This document shows positions 4,456-13,209 of a DNA stretch of 22,166 nucleotides, piece by piece. The notes beneath the pieces are model-generated. The model was not told the DNA's origin and made no database searches. It worked only from the letters and a program-made list of their open reading frames with translations. Each line of letters starts with the position of its first letter. Position 1 is the first letter of the stretch. Origin of the DNA: Candidatus Pacearchaeota archaeon (GTDB lineage Archaea > Nanoarchaeota > Nanoarchaeia > Pacearchaeales > GW2011-AR1); the NCBI GenBank assembly GCA_002686195.1, contig NZAS01000110.1:24523-46688 (forward strand). The letters are read 5' to 3'. The translations under genes were made by a program, and so were the position numbers.

Positions 4456-6887
4456 AGACAGAAGGGCAGTTGATCCGAGAGTTCACTCGCCGTGCCAAGG
4501 CGTGTCAACTCCAAGTGGACTGTCTAGGCGCTGGTGATATTAAGAGCGAAATCTGTATCATCGCAGAGGCGCCAGGAGAGAATGAAGTCAGGATGAAGAT
4601 GCCTCTCACTGGGGGATCAGGCCGTCTACTGTGGGACATATTGAGGGCTAATGATGTTCAAAGGAAAGACTGCTACGTTACGAACGTGGTTAAAAAGCAA
4701 GTGGCAATCTCTACTAAGACGGATGCTCGTAGTCCTGTTAAGAAACCTGAACTTGAGCACTGGGAAGGCTTACTTGACTGGGAACTGGACAATCTTCCAA
4801 ATCTTAAATACATCCTGGCTCTCGGAAATTTCGCTCTTCACGCACTTACCGGCGATACAGGCATCACGAAATGGCGAGGGTCGGTATTTGATTGTAAAGT
4901 TGGCCGCGAGGGAAGGGTCGTTAAAGTAATCGCAACCAACAACCCTGCCCACATCTTAAGGAATTTGTCTCTTGAACCGATGTACAAGTTCGACATCGCC
5001 AAGCTAAGGAGAGTAATGGATGGAAAGTTCAGAACGCACAGAATTGATAGCACGATTAACCCAAGCCTTGAAGATGCTATCAGGTATCTCGACGTACTCG
5101 ACGCAGGCAATAAACCAATTGCATTCGATATCGAGGTCATTGCAAACGAGACCGCTTGCATTGGATTCGCCGACAACGCTCACAGTGGAATGTGCATTAA
5201 CTTCAGGGACGATAAGTCCAACCGATACAATCTTCGGGAGGAACTTAGACTTAGGGAGCGGATACAAAGACTATTTCATAATCCGAAGAACAAGTTCATA
5301 GCACAGCAGGGGTCGTTTGACAGCGGCTGGCTATGGTACAAGGATAGAATCCATGTTCCTAAAGTTTGGTTCGACACGTTACTGGGCCACCATACACTGT
5401 ATCCGAGGATGCCGCATAACCTGGGATATCTCACAGCACAGTACACCGATCACCCATATTACAAGGACGAGAAAAACACCTGGCGTGAAGGTGGAAACAT
5501 TAATGAGTTTTGGGACTACAATGTTAAGGATTGTTGCATTACTTGGGCAGTTCACGAAGCCATACTTAGAGAACTCAAAGCTCAAGGTCTGGAGGATTTT
5601 TTCTTCTCCCATGTTATGCGTTTACAGCCACACTTGGTCAAGATGCAAGTCGGCGGCATTCTCGCAGATGAACCGTTGAAAGACAAGATCGCAGAGGAAT
5701 TGAAGGATGAACTCGCAGAGAAGCTTGACGGATTCCATCAAAAGGTTATTGCTCTTACAGATGATCCAGACTTTAAGCCTAACCCAAACTCTCCTAAGCA
5801 ACTTGGTGAGCTGCTCTTTAACTACTTGGGGCTGGTCGGTCGAGGAAGCAGTACTAATAAAGAGAACCGCACAAGAATGCGCGAACACGTCCGTACTTCT
5901 CCAGAACAGAAGGAACTCCTTATCCACCTCGATAACTGGAAGGAAGAACACAAGTTCTACTCCACCTACGCCACCCAGAAGGTCGACCCCGACCATCGAA
6001 TCCGATGTGAGTACAAGCAGTTCGGAACCCAGGAAGCCCCAGGAAGACTAAGTAGCAGCAAGGTCATGTGGGGCAGTGGCATGAACTTGCAGAACCAGCC
6101 TCACCGTGCCTATCCAATGTTCATCTGCGACGAGGGCTATATGTTCTCGTACTTCGACTTGCAGCAAGCCGAGGCCAAGGTCGTAGCGCACATCTGGAAC
6201 GTCCAAGGGTTGTTAGAAACGTTCGAACGAGCGGAGACAGAGAATGGATTTGACGTCCATAGAGGCAACGCTGCAAGAATCTTTAAGGAAGACTACGATA
6301 GCATCCCCGCCGAAGATTGGGACGCTAATCTTGCCCCTACTAAACGCTATCTTGGAAAGCGGTGTGTACACGGTCTTAATTATAGAATGCAAGCTCCCAA
6401 ATTGGCAGAGGTGTGTGGCATATCGACTCAACAAGGCTACGAAGCTTACGCCAGTTACCATCGGGCTTTCCCTGAAATCCAACAGGGATGGGAAGCTACA
6501 ATTAAGACTGTCCGAGAAGAACGTATGCTCTTCACGCCCCTTGGAAGGCGGCTCATTTGGTTAGAGCGATTAACGGAGGAAAGCTTTGACAGTGTTATTG
6601 CCTTCGTACCCCAATCTACTATCGGGGACAAAGTGTCGTCTGTTATTTACCTGTGCCATGAAGACTCCGAGTGGCCGCAGGATGCTCGTATGCTACTCAA
6701 CATACACGATGCGCTTATCGCAATTCATCGTCCCGACGATAAAGCTGTCGTGCAACGACTTATGAAGAAACACGCAGAAGCTCCCATTATGATCCGCGGT
6801 GAGCCTGTTGTTATCTTCACTGACTTCAAGGAATCAATTCCAGACGATGGAGGAGTACACCGATGGAGCACACTGAAAGAGGCTTAG
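4434..6887 (+). CDS. Family A DNA polymerase with N-terminal UDG-like domain and 3'-5' exonuclease
   Basis: An 817-residue fusion. Residues about 20-180 form a uracil-DNA-glycosylase-superfamily domain: AEAPGENE (44-51), YVTNVVK (81-87), LALGNFAL (128-135) and NNPAHILRN (169-177). The exonuclease follows: Exo I D232-x-E234, Exo II D296, Exo III Y362-x3-D366, so proofreading looks intact. The polymerase domain has motif A D575-LQQA-E580, the O-helix R638-x3-K642-x3-H646-x3-Y650 and motif C H758-D759, so both metal-binding aspartates are kept. A UDG-like N-terminus is also known from the DNA polymerase of Bacillus phage SPO1. Here the Fe-S cysteines of family 4 UDGs are mostly lost and the HPS-type motif reads NPA. 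The ATG at 4434 overlaps the kinase gene by 22 nt. Confidence 0.92.
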   Translation: MGNDRVIKTEGQLIREFTRRAKACQLQVDCLGAGDIKSEICIIAEAPGENEVRMKMPLTGGSGRLLWDILRANDVQRKDCYVTNVVKKQVAISTKTDARSPVKKPELEHWEGLLDWELDNLPNLKYILALGNFALHALTGDTGITKWRGSVFDCKVGREGRVVKVIATNNPAHILRNLSLEPMYKFDIAKLRRVMDGKFRTHRIDSTINPSLEDAIRYLDVLDAGNKPIAFDIEVIANETACIGFADNAHSGMCINFRDDKSNRYNLREELRLRERIQRLFHNPKNKFIAQQGSFDSGWLWYKDRIHVPKVWFDTLLGHHTLYPRMPHNLGYLTAQYTDHPYYKDEKNTWREGGNINEFWDYNVKDCCITWAVHEAILRELKAQGLEDFFFSHVMRLQPHLVKMQVGGILADEPLKDKIAEELKDELAEKLDGFHQKVIALTDDPDFKPNPNSPKQLGELLFNYLGLVGRGSSTNKENRTRMREHVRTSPEQKELLIHLDNWKEEHKFYSTYATQKVDPDHRIRCEYKQFGTQEAPGRLSSSKVMWGSGMNLQNQPHRAYPMFICDEGYMFSYFDLQQAEAKVVAHIWNVQGLLETFERAETENGFDVHRGNAARIFKEDYDSIPAEDWDANLAPTKRYLGKRCVHGLNYRMQAPKLAEVCGISTQQGYEAYASYHRAFPEIQQGWEATIKTVREERMLFTPLGRRLIWLERLTEESFDSVIAFVPQSTIGDKVSSVIYLCHEDSEWPQDARMLLNIHDALIAIHRPDDKAVVQRLMKKHAEAPIMIRGEPVVIFTDFKESIPDDGGVHRWSTLKEA

Positions 6888-7348
6888 AAGGCTTTCCTAT
6901 GACAAAGAGGCTTGCAGAGCCTTACACCGATTGCATTTACATGCTAAAACCACTTGAGGAATGCTCTCCTGTTAGGATCGGACTTACAAGCAATCCCGAA
7001 ACGAGGGTAATAGATCACCAGCTATCAAACTGGCTGAAAGTTCACATCTGTTTTGTTATTTGGACTCCTTCCGCCAGGCAATTAGAGCGCCTTATCCAAT
7101 GGGAGCTGCATCCGGCGCAGATGAATCGTGATTGGTTTGCTGTACACATAGACGTAGCACTAGAAACCACAAAAAGGCTAATGAATCTGTATGGATTCAA
7201 AGTCATTGATGGCAAGCGTCACATGGATTCGGGTCGATGCGACTTTAGCTATGGTATATACAAGCCCATCCCAGATTACCACTCCATACAAGTGAGTCAT
7301 CAATTGGGAACAATCTACAATGAACTACAAGAAGCTAGTCCCACCTGA
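6863..7348 (+). CDS. GIY-YIG superfamily (T5orf172/MUG113-type) protein
   Basis: 161 residues from ATG 6863, set by GGAGGAG at 6849-6855 with a 7 nt spacer. The pattern matches the T5orf172 branch of the GIY-YIG nucleases: a strand DCIYMLKP in place of GIY, VRIGLTSNPETR in place of YIG with the following Arg, a Glu in QLERLIQWEL, and the closing DWFAV. Such proteins occur in phages as freestanding nucleases or as domains of unknown role. Its place directly behind the polymerase gene (25 nt overlap) fits either a homing-type endonuclease or a repair/recombination nuclease. The last 29 nt overlap the next gene. Confidence 0.65.
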   Translation: MEHTERGLEGFPMTKRLAEPYTDCIYMLKPLEECSPVRIGLTSNPETRVIDHQLSNWLKVHICFVIWTPSARQLERLIQWELHPAQMNRDWFAVHIDVALETTKRLMNLYGFKVIDGKRHMDSGRCDFSYGIYKPIPDYHSIQVSHQLGTIYNELQEASPT

Positions 7349-8537
7349 CTCGTTCATCGGGCAGTACATGGACTACATGACTGTCCTTGAGACACCAGAG
7401 GTATACGACTTCTGGTGTGCGCTGTGGGCTATTGGAGTAGGAGTTGGCCGTGACGTATTTGTGGATCGCCCTAACAGTAGCGTGTATCTTAATTGGTATA
7501 TTATCTTGGCTGCTGAATCGGGGACTACGAGAAAGTCTACTGCTATTGGCAGCATATCAGATATTGTTGGAAGGACTCATCCCATACTTGCCGGAAAGAC
7601 AAGCCCGGAAGGTCTTGAACTTCTGCTCCATGAGTCCACTCGAAAAGAAGGAACTGCTAGAGCGACTTTCGCAGTTAGTGAACTCGTCACAATACTGGGA
7701 CGAGAAGGATACATGAGCACAATGCCCGGCCTGTTGACTGACCTGTATGACAGTCCAGCGGAGCGGCGTGTTCCAGGCACCATCAAATCAGGGGAGTTAA
7801 TACACAAAGATGTCTACATCAACTTTATTAGTGCTTCGACGCCTACTTGGCTTGTTACAGCCATCAATCCATCCGTTATCGAGGGAGGATTTACGTCAAG
7901 AGTACTCTTCATTGTCGAAGATCGTAGAAAAAGAGCTATCGCATGGCCCACTGAGCGAGGAGATGCTAGAGGATGCAGGGTTAGGAGAAGTTATAACTCC
8001 ATTTGCTCAACCGCCAGGGCCACAGGAGGGCTTGCCATCTCATCAGGAGGACTTAAGAAATTCACTCGCTGGTATAACAACAGAGATGCTCACCAAGATC
8101 CTTTCCAATCCAGCTTTGAAGCTAGAGAAGACGATCATGTGCTACGAGCAGCAGCGTGTCTTGCCATTAACGATGGAGTTCTTGAACTCCAAAGTCGGCA
8201 CATCGGCCATGGAATTAAGATTATCGCTGAAGCTAAGGCTGGTGCCAACAAGCTGTTTGGATCAGGATTCAGTATCAGAGCTAGAATGGCAGGAGCAGTT
8301 TCCCGTGTCCGAGAAATTCTCATTGAAGCAGGAAACGACGGAATCAAACACTCCGATCTGCAACGACGAGTCGTCCGCCACCTAGATGCCAAGGAGCTAC
8401 GTGTTCTAATGCAGATCATGCACGAAGCAGGGATGGTACAAATCTTCAAGCTGAAACGTGGGGAGATGTACCGTGCTACCCAAGGGATTGAGAAGTTTGG
8501 AGTTACTTCTGAAGTCTTTGCTTCGCTGAATCTGTAG
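7320..8537 (+). CDS. DUF3987-type helicase-like ATPase
   Basis: 405 residues. After an N-terminal helical part (PEVYDFWCALWAIGVGVG) comes a P-loop-like segment ESGTTRKST near residue 70, then FAVSELVTILG with a Walker B-like role, then NFISASTPTWLVTAI and a GGFTSRVLF segment. The C-terminal 100 residues look like a winged helix (IKHSDLQRRVVRHL, ELRVLMQIMHEAGMVQIF). This order is that of phage DUF3987 proteins, RecA/DnaB-like ATPases thought to serve as replicative helicase or primase-helicase. The P-loop lacks the usual GxGK glycines. No primase domain is visible. The 3' end overlaps the last late gene, on the other strand, by 35 bp. Confidence 0.7.
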   Translation: MNYKKLVPPDSFIGQYMDYMTVLETPEVYDFWCALWAIGVGVGRDVFVDRPNSSVYLNWYIILAAESGTTRKSTAIGSISDIVGRTHPILAGKTSPEGLELLLHESTRKEGTARATFAVSELVTILGREGYMSTMPGLLTDLYDSPAERRVPGTIKSGELIHKDVYINFISASTPTWLVTAINPSVIEGGFTSRVLFIVEDRRKRAIAWPTERGDARGCRVRRSYNSICSTARATGGLAISSGGLKKFTRWYNNRDAHQDPFQSSFEAREDDHVLRAAACLAINDGVLELQSRHIGHGIKIIAEAKAGANKLFGSGFSIRARMAGAVSRVREILIEAGNDGIKHSDLQRRVVRHLDAKELRVLMQIMHEAGMVQIFKLKRGEMYRATQGIEKFGVTSEVFASLNL

Positions 8538-11500
8538 GAGGCAATTGTGCCCGGTTCAAGCTGGATACATTACGCAAGTCAATACGTACTTCATCCCCAG
8601 GCTCCCGACCAAGCTTCTCACTCAACAACTTCTCCAGTTGCAATTCGAATGTGATGAATGAAGCATTCTGTTGGGCATGTAGTGTTTGTATCCGAGACTG
8701 TGCAGCATCAATCTTTGATCTACGGACCTCTAGGGACTCGTTGGTGCTATGAGACAGCCTATTCTTCTTCAGCTTCATGTCTGAGATTTCTTGATCCAGA
8801 TGCCTGGTATCTGCCAAGACTTGTTTAGCCGAGAGAGATATTGTAATCCAGATCGGATCATCAGGCAACGCTCCACTGTTACTTTCAAGTGAGAAGCCGC
8901 GACTGTCTGTTAATGTCCCTTCAATGTAGCCCCTGGCGTCATTCATCAATGTCATCAGGTTAGTTTTACGCAGGAAGTTGTCCTCTGAGATCGGATCTTT
9001 GTACCCACCAGGATGCAAAGACTGTCTAAGAGGGTTCCAAATCCTGCCATGAGAAATGAACCCATCGGTAAACGCATCAAAGAATCTGCCCATAGCGTCA
9101 GGAAGGGTCGGGGCTTTCTTTCCTAGATCTACCTTGTTTTCCATCGCATCGCCGAAAGCTTCATACCCACGAACCATGTTCATGGCAGTGCTTCCCCACA
9201 AGTTAGTGACTAAAGCAAGAGGAACCTTACCCAGTCTTGAAGGTTCAGCAGACTGTCCAGTACCATGACGGCCAGTCTTTGGCCTTGCATGGGAGAGGCC
9301 AAACTCAGTACCTTCTGGTGTACTCTCAAAGTGTACTCCAAAGGTAATATCCTGACCGCTAACAATCTCCAGGGCCGCTGCAACCAGGGTAGGAATTGGA
9401 AGGTCAAACTCACGGGCGGCAGATACAATTAAGTGTAACCTACTAAGCCTCTCTGGGTGTCCAGCAGATGATATCGTCTTCTCCCCTCTATTACCAAGAT
9501 CAAAGATCATGTCTAGACCATCGAGGAGCGCAGCTCTCATCACACCAAACTCAGGATTGGTGGGAATGACTATGCCCTTCCAAGGAGCCAGCCCAGGGAG
9601 GAAGAGGTATCTATTGGAAACCCTTTGATGGGTGGTCAGCCCATTGTAAAACCAATCCTCATAAGTCCAAATCTTGCCTTCGTGGTCTACCCAAGGTTCA
9701 GCCTCTCCACGACGTACTGCCTCATCATGGGCGGCACCTATCAACGCATTGTTAAGCAGTTCCATCGTCGTTGGGATGCCAATTACAGTCGCCAAACCAA
9801 CAGCGAATCTCTTTGGATTAGAAGCGGCGCCCTTCCCTATTGCTCTCAGTCCAGCAACAAACGGACCGGAATATAGGAACGTCTTATTGAATACACGGGC
9901 AACATTACTAGCACCAACCTGACCAATATCACCAGTCATTTTCAGTGCGTTGGACATAGCCGTTCGTGCTATTTGTGCCTCAGCCTCTGGACTGATAGGG
10001 GCGCCCTTAGCTTTGGCTACAGCTTCCTCCATCAATTCGCCGTACTCTTTCAAGTACTGACCAGCCGTTGGTCCTTCATGGAATGCGTTATTCATTGCCT
10101 TCCAGAACTTCCAAACAGTTGCGAGTTCTAAGGCTCCATAGGCTTTGATGTAATTCGGAGAGAGTCCATCCATCATAGCCTGTAATGAGGCGGGCTCCCC
10201 TGTGAAAGTCATCGCCCCACGAATTGCGCCAGTCTCTTTGGAGACAACATGCAGCCAAGAGTCAGTATGAAACTTCTCTAAACGTTTCTGCATGGTTGTT
10301 AGCCACTGTGGGGGAGTGCGGCCCTGCTGGATCTCCCTAGTAACCGCCTCGGAGAAATAGTTAGCCATCACCTGGGAGTTATTGAGTATCTGCATCGAGA
10401 GAATTCCCTTGGCAGAGTCTTTCAACGAAGTAATCCCTCCCCAAGTTCCTTCTAATGCAGACCTGAGCAACCAGATTTGTTCCATATTGTAAATAGCAGC
10501 GAGTGGAGAGAATGCTGAGTACTGCCCAGTGATATTAGCCTGTGCTACATTCCTCCAGTGGGCAAGGAAGTTTACAAAACTCCCCATCCGAGGCTGAAGC
10601 TCCAAAGCTCTCCGCATGTATAGGTCAGGGACATGGAACAAGTGGTTTCTTCCATCGCGCTGAACCACCATCACTTCTCCATCAGGAAAAGCAGCCTTGA
10701 GATTATCAACGTCAGGGTCATCTGGCAGCTTAGTATTCAAATTCCTTAAGGCTGGGTCATCGGTAGGAACCAACACCTTGAATACATCACCTTCCTGTGG
10801 ATCACCATGTCCAAGGTAAGTGACATCTCGTACCCCCTTTGTTTGCGGAGAAGCTCCAAGAGTGATTGGGAATCGTGCGCCCGTCTGTAGATTTACCCCT
10901 ACACGCCTAAACGTTCCATTGAAGAATTCGATTCCTGCCAACCGAGACAGAGCATGAGACTGAAAAGCGTTCATGTTGGTAATAGCAAGGTTCTTCGCTG
11001 TGTAAGCTCTCAGCGCTTCTATCGGCGTCATGGGGAATTGTGTCCCTGTCCCTGTTCCCGCTTGACGTTTCTTTAGCTGTGCCCAAGCCTCTTTCGCACC
11101 AACATTTGCGCTGCTATCCCAACCACCAAAGCGTCGGGCAATCATCCTAACAAAGTCTGCCTCGTTATGTAACATAGGCATGTAGGAGATAGACCCATCG
11201 GCCTCCTTGAAGGTTCTTCGCATCATGTCGAAGCCTTCTTGATCGAGCATTCCACGCTTGAGCATGTAATGAAGCTGGCCTTCATAGTTTCGAGCCATCA
11301 ATGCAGAAAGCTTTCTTACATCGTCATCAGCCCGTGCCGCTGCCCGCATGGCAGCCAACTTCTGTGGTCCCAGTCCTTTCTTCCAAACTGTAGTGCCTGG
11401 AGCAGCATTAGCGGCAATAGCTAGTTGTGATGCAGCATACTCTCCTTCGTTAAACAGTTTCTGCTGTGCCTGAGAAAGCCTATTGTATGCTTGCTCGATA

Positions 11501-13209
11501 CTAGCGCCAGAAGGGACACTGATACCAGTGCCTTGCCCCAGTTTCCCAGTTGCCCAGAACTCTCTTGCCATGAAAGAGGGATTAACCGAGTGCATGTTAG
11601 CTACAAATTGGTCAATAAGCTCCTTGGGATACCCAAGGTCTTTGAGTGCATATGCGAGGCTCTTTCCAGCACTAGAAAACATCACATCAAGTTCTCTTCC
11701 CGCTGCAACAGCTCCCTTTTTCAATGGAAGTACCATTCCAGTGAAGTCGTGCTGCTTCGCGGCAGCAAGAACTTCATCGAAAGCTTCTCCAACAGCACTC
11801 TTATTCGGAATATATGCTCCGAATACGCCTCGCTGTGCTTGTGCGGCTTGATGTCCTTTGTACAACATACGAGCAGCAACACCACTACCTGCAATAGCCG
11901 CAATCGTAGCGGCCACCGATACCATATGTGCTTCCCACTGGATACGATCAATGTCGTTATCTAGTTTCCACAAGTCATGGAATCTGAGCGCCCTTTCAGT
12001 ATCACTCTCTTTCAAAGCTTCATCATCGCCCAAAACGAGGTCTTCTACTTCTATGTTAAGAGTGAGGCCGGAGTCTGGAGGCACCGAAAAAAATCGCCCC
12101 CCCCTTTCAATAATCTTAGAGCCGCGCTTCTTCTCAGCCTCTATGGCTTTATCGAATGTAGGGTGCTGGCGCCCCTTCAAAATAATGAAACTCCCGGCTG
12201 GCAGATTGAATTTCTTTGCCTCTTCCGGCGATACCGGCGCGACGGAACCAAAATGCCCTTCATTCTCGCCAGCTTCCGGCCCCGCACGTTTCATGCCAGA
12301 CGAACGCGCCCTGTCCATATCAAAGCCGCCGCCTTGAGGGTCGAAGGCAAGCACCTTTTCCTGCGCCGCCTCGTCCAACCCGGCAAAAAATTGCTCCGCG
12401 CCAAGAGTGTCTCCCTCAGTGCCGCCCTTGATTACGTCGGTCTGTGGTGCATTAAGAGGGTGTGGTCCAGGACTAATGATGCTTGGATAGTCCAAGTACT
12501 CCCTAACTCCTGTGTCAATAGGCAGCCCAATCGCTTCTTGAGCTATTGCACGACCTGCCACACCAGGCCCAGGCTTCACTGCATTGGTGAGGACATTACT
12601 TGCACCTTTAACAAAGTTACCTAGCTTACTAATACCAGAAGCAGGCCCAAGAACAGGGAAGAACTCCCCCAAAGCCCTTGCTGCGATGTCTTCACGGCTT
12701 TCTGGCTCCATGACACCAAGTAGAGCATTCATGTCCCCTCTTGCTTCTGTCCCCCTGTTGAGTAAATAATCTGTGGAGGCTGATTTGGCGAAGGCATCAG
12801 TAAAAGGCTCATCAGTTCCTAGAGTAGAGACACCAGCGTCTATGGCCGATGCCCCCATACCAAGGACCATCATGGCATTGGTAGTGATGTCACTCAAACC
12901 CGCGACATGCTGCTTCCAAGGGTCAGAAGGCAACTCAGGCTTTGGAGCATCAATGTGGGAGGCCCCGCCGGGATCAGCGAGATTGGCCGGAGAGTTCGTC
13001 TGTGCTAACCCTGCTTCATGCTGAACAAGGGCCTCCTTCGCCGCAATGAAGGCTCTAGGGCTATCATTGACAGGACGAAACTCTTCCCCATCCTCAGCGA
13101 CGAGGACAGTCCCTTGGTCGTCCTGAAAAACTTTCCCTTGCAGCCTCGTATCTGCTACGGGGACGGTTGCTCTAGGAGGAACCTCTATGTCAAGGACAAG
13201 TTCAGACAT
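8503..13209 (-). CDS. Giant internal virion / DNA ejection protein candidate
   Basis: 1568 residues from the ATG at 13209, chosen because it overlaps the previous stop as TAATG; the open frame continues 30 codons further upstream. It resembles T7 gp16-like proteins and phage polyvalent proteins with an LPD38-type helical C-terminal half, but I see no lytic transglycosylase motif. Hydrophobic segments lie near residues 427-448 (SVAATIAAIAGSGVAA) and 1132-1159 (GLATVIGIPTTMELLNNAL), and a charged coiled coil near 1465-1545. It would enter the cell with the DNA or form part of the ejection channel. Residues about 260-375 have a different base composition and include a short Gly/Ser module (NEGHFGSVAPVSPEE, then LKGRQHPTFDKAIEAE). 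It is the last gene of the late operon. Function is inferred from size, position and helical content. Confidence 0.75.
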   Translation of the reverse strand: MSELVLDIEVPPRATVPVADTRLQGKVFQDDQGTVLVAEDGEEFRPVNDSPRAFIAAKEALVQHEAGLAQTNSPANLADPGGASHIDAPKPELPSDPWKQHVAGLSDITTNAMMVLGMGASAIDAGVSTLGTDEPFTDAFAKSASTDYLLNRGTEARGDMNALLGVMEPESREDIAARALGEFFPVLGPASGISKLGNFVKGASNVLTNAVKPGPGVAGRAIAQEAIGLPIDTGVREYLDYPSIISPGPHPLNAPQTDVIKGGTEGDTLGAEQFFAGLDEAAQEKVLAFDPQGGGFDMDRARSSGMKRAGPEAGENEGHFGSVAPVSPEEAKKFNLPAGSFIILKGRQHPTFDKAIEAEKKRGSKIIERGGRFFSVPPDSGLTLNIEVEDLVLGDDEALKESDTERALRFHDLWKLDNDIDRIQWEAHMVSVAATIAAIAGSGVAARMLYKGHQAAQAQRGVFGAYIPNKSAVGEAFDEVLAAAKQHDFTGMVLPLKKGAVAAGRELDVMFSSAGKSLAYALKDLGYPKELIDQFVANMHSVNPSFMAREFWATGKLGQGTGISVPSGASIEQAYNRLSQAQQKLFNEGEYAASQLAIAANAAPGTTVWKKGLGPQKLAAMRAAARADDDVRKLSALMARNYEGQLHYMLKRGMLDQEGFDMMRRTFKEADGSISYMPMLHNEADFVRMIARRFGGWDSSANVGAKEAWAQLKKRQAGTGTGTQFPMTPIEALRAYTAKNLAITNMNAFQSHALSRLAGIEFFNGTFRRVGVNLQTGARFPITLGASPQTKGVRDVTYLGHGDPQEGDVFKVLVPTDDPALRNLNTKLPDDPDVDNLKAAFPDGEVMVVQRDGRNHLFHVPDLYMRRALELQPRMGSFVNFLAHWRNVAQANITGQYSAFSPLAAIYNMEQIWLLRSALEGTWGGITSLKDSAKGILSMQILNNSQVMANYFSEAVTREIQQGRTPPQWLTTMQKRLEKFHTDSWLHVVSKETGAIRGAMTFTGEPASLQAMMDGLSPNYIKAYGALELATVWKFWKAMNNAFHEGPTAGQYLKEYGELMEEAVAKAKGAPISPEAEAQIARTAMSNALKMTGDIGQVGASNVARVFNKTFLYSGPFVAGLRAIGKGAASNPKRFAVGLATVIGIPTTMELLNNALIGAAHDEAVRRGEAEPWVDHEGKIWTYEDWFYNGLTTHQRVSNRYLFLPGLAPWKGIVIPTNPEFGVMRAALLDGLDMIFDLGNRGEKTISSAGHPERLSRLHLIVSAAREFDLPIPTLVAAALEIVSGQDITFGVHFESTPEGTEFGLSHARPKTGRHGTGQSAEPSRLGKVPLALVTNLWGSTAMNMVRGYEAFGDAMENKVDLGKKAPTLPDAMGRFFDAFTDGFISHGRIWNPLRQSLHPGGYKDPISEDNFLRKTNLMTLMNDARGYIEGTLTDSRGFSLESNSGALPDDPIWITISLSAKQVLADTRHLDQEISDMKLKKNRLSHSTNESLEVRRSKIDAAQSRIQTLHAQQNASFITFELQLEKLLSEKLGREPGDEVRIDLRNVSSLNRAQLPPTDSAKQRLQK
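12085..12430 (-). other. GC-rich, compositionally distinct block inside the giant virion gene
   Basis: Within an otherwise balanced gene, this stretch of about 345 bases is rich in CCG, GCG and GCC triplets and ends in a G8 tract and a T7 tract on the coding strand. It encodes residues about 260-375, including FFAGLDEAAQEKVLAFDP and LKGRQHPTFDKAIEAEKKRG. The reading frame is continuous on both sides. It looks like a domain acquired separately from the rest of the gene. Confidence 0.5.

Noticed and set aside
8503..8537. Palindrome ACTTC-T-GAAGT as a bidirectional terminator
   Set aside because: Five base pairs with a one-base loop and no T tract on either side is too weak.
11977..12624. 215-codon + strand ORF opposite the giant virion gene
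   Set aside because: It lies antisense to a gene with clear coding character, has no ribosome binding site and its residues show no protein-like pattern. It follows from the GC-rich block beneath it.
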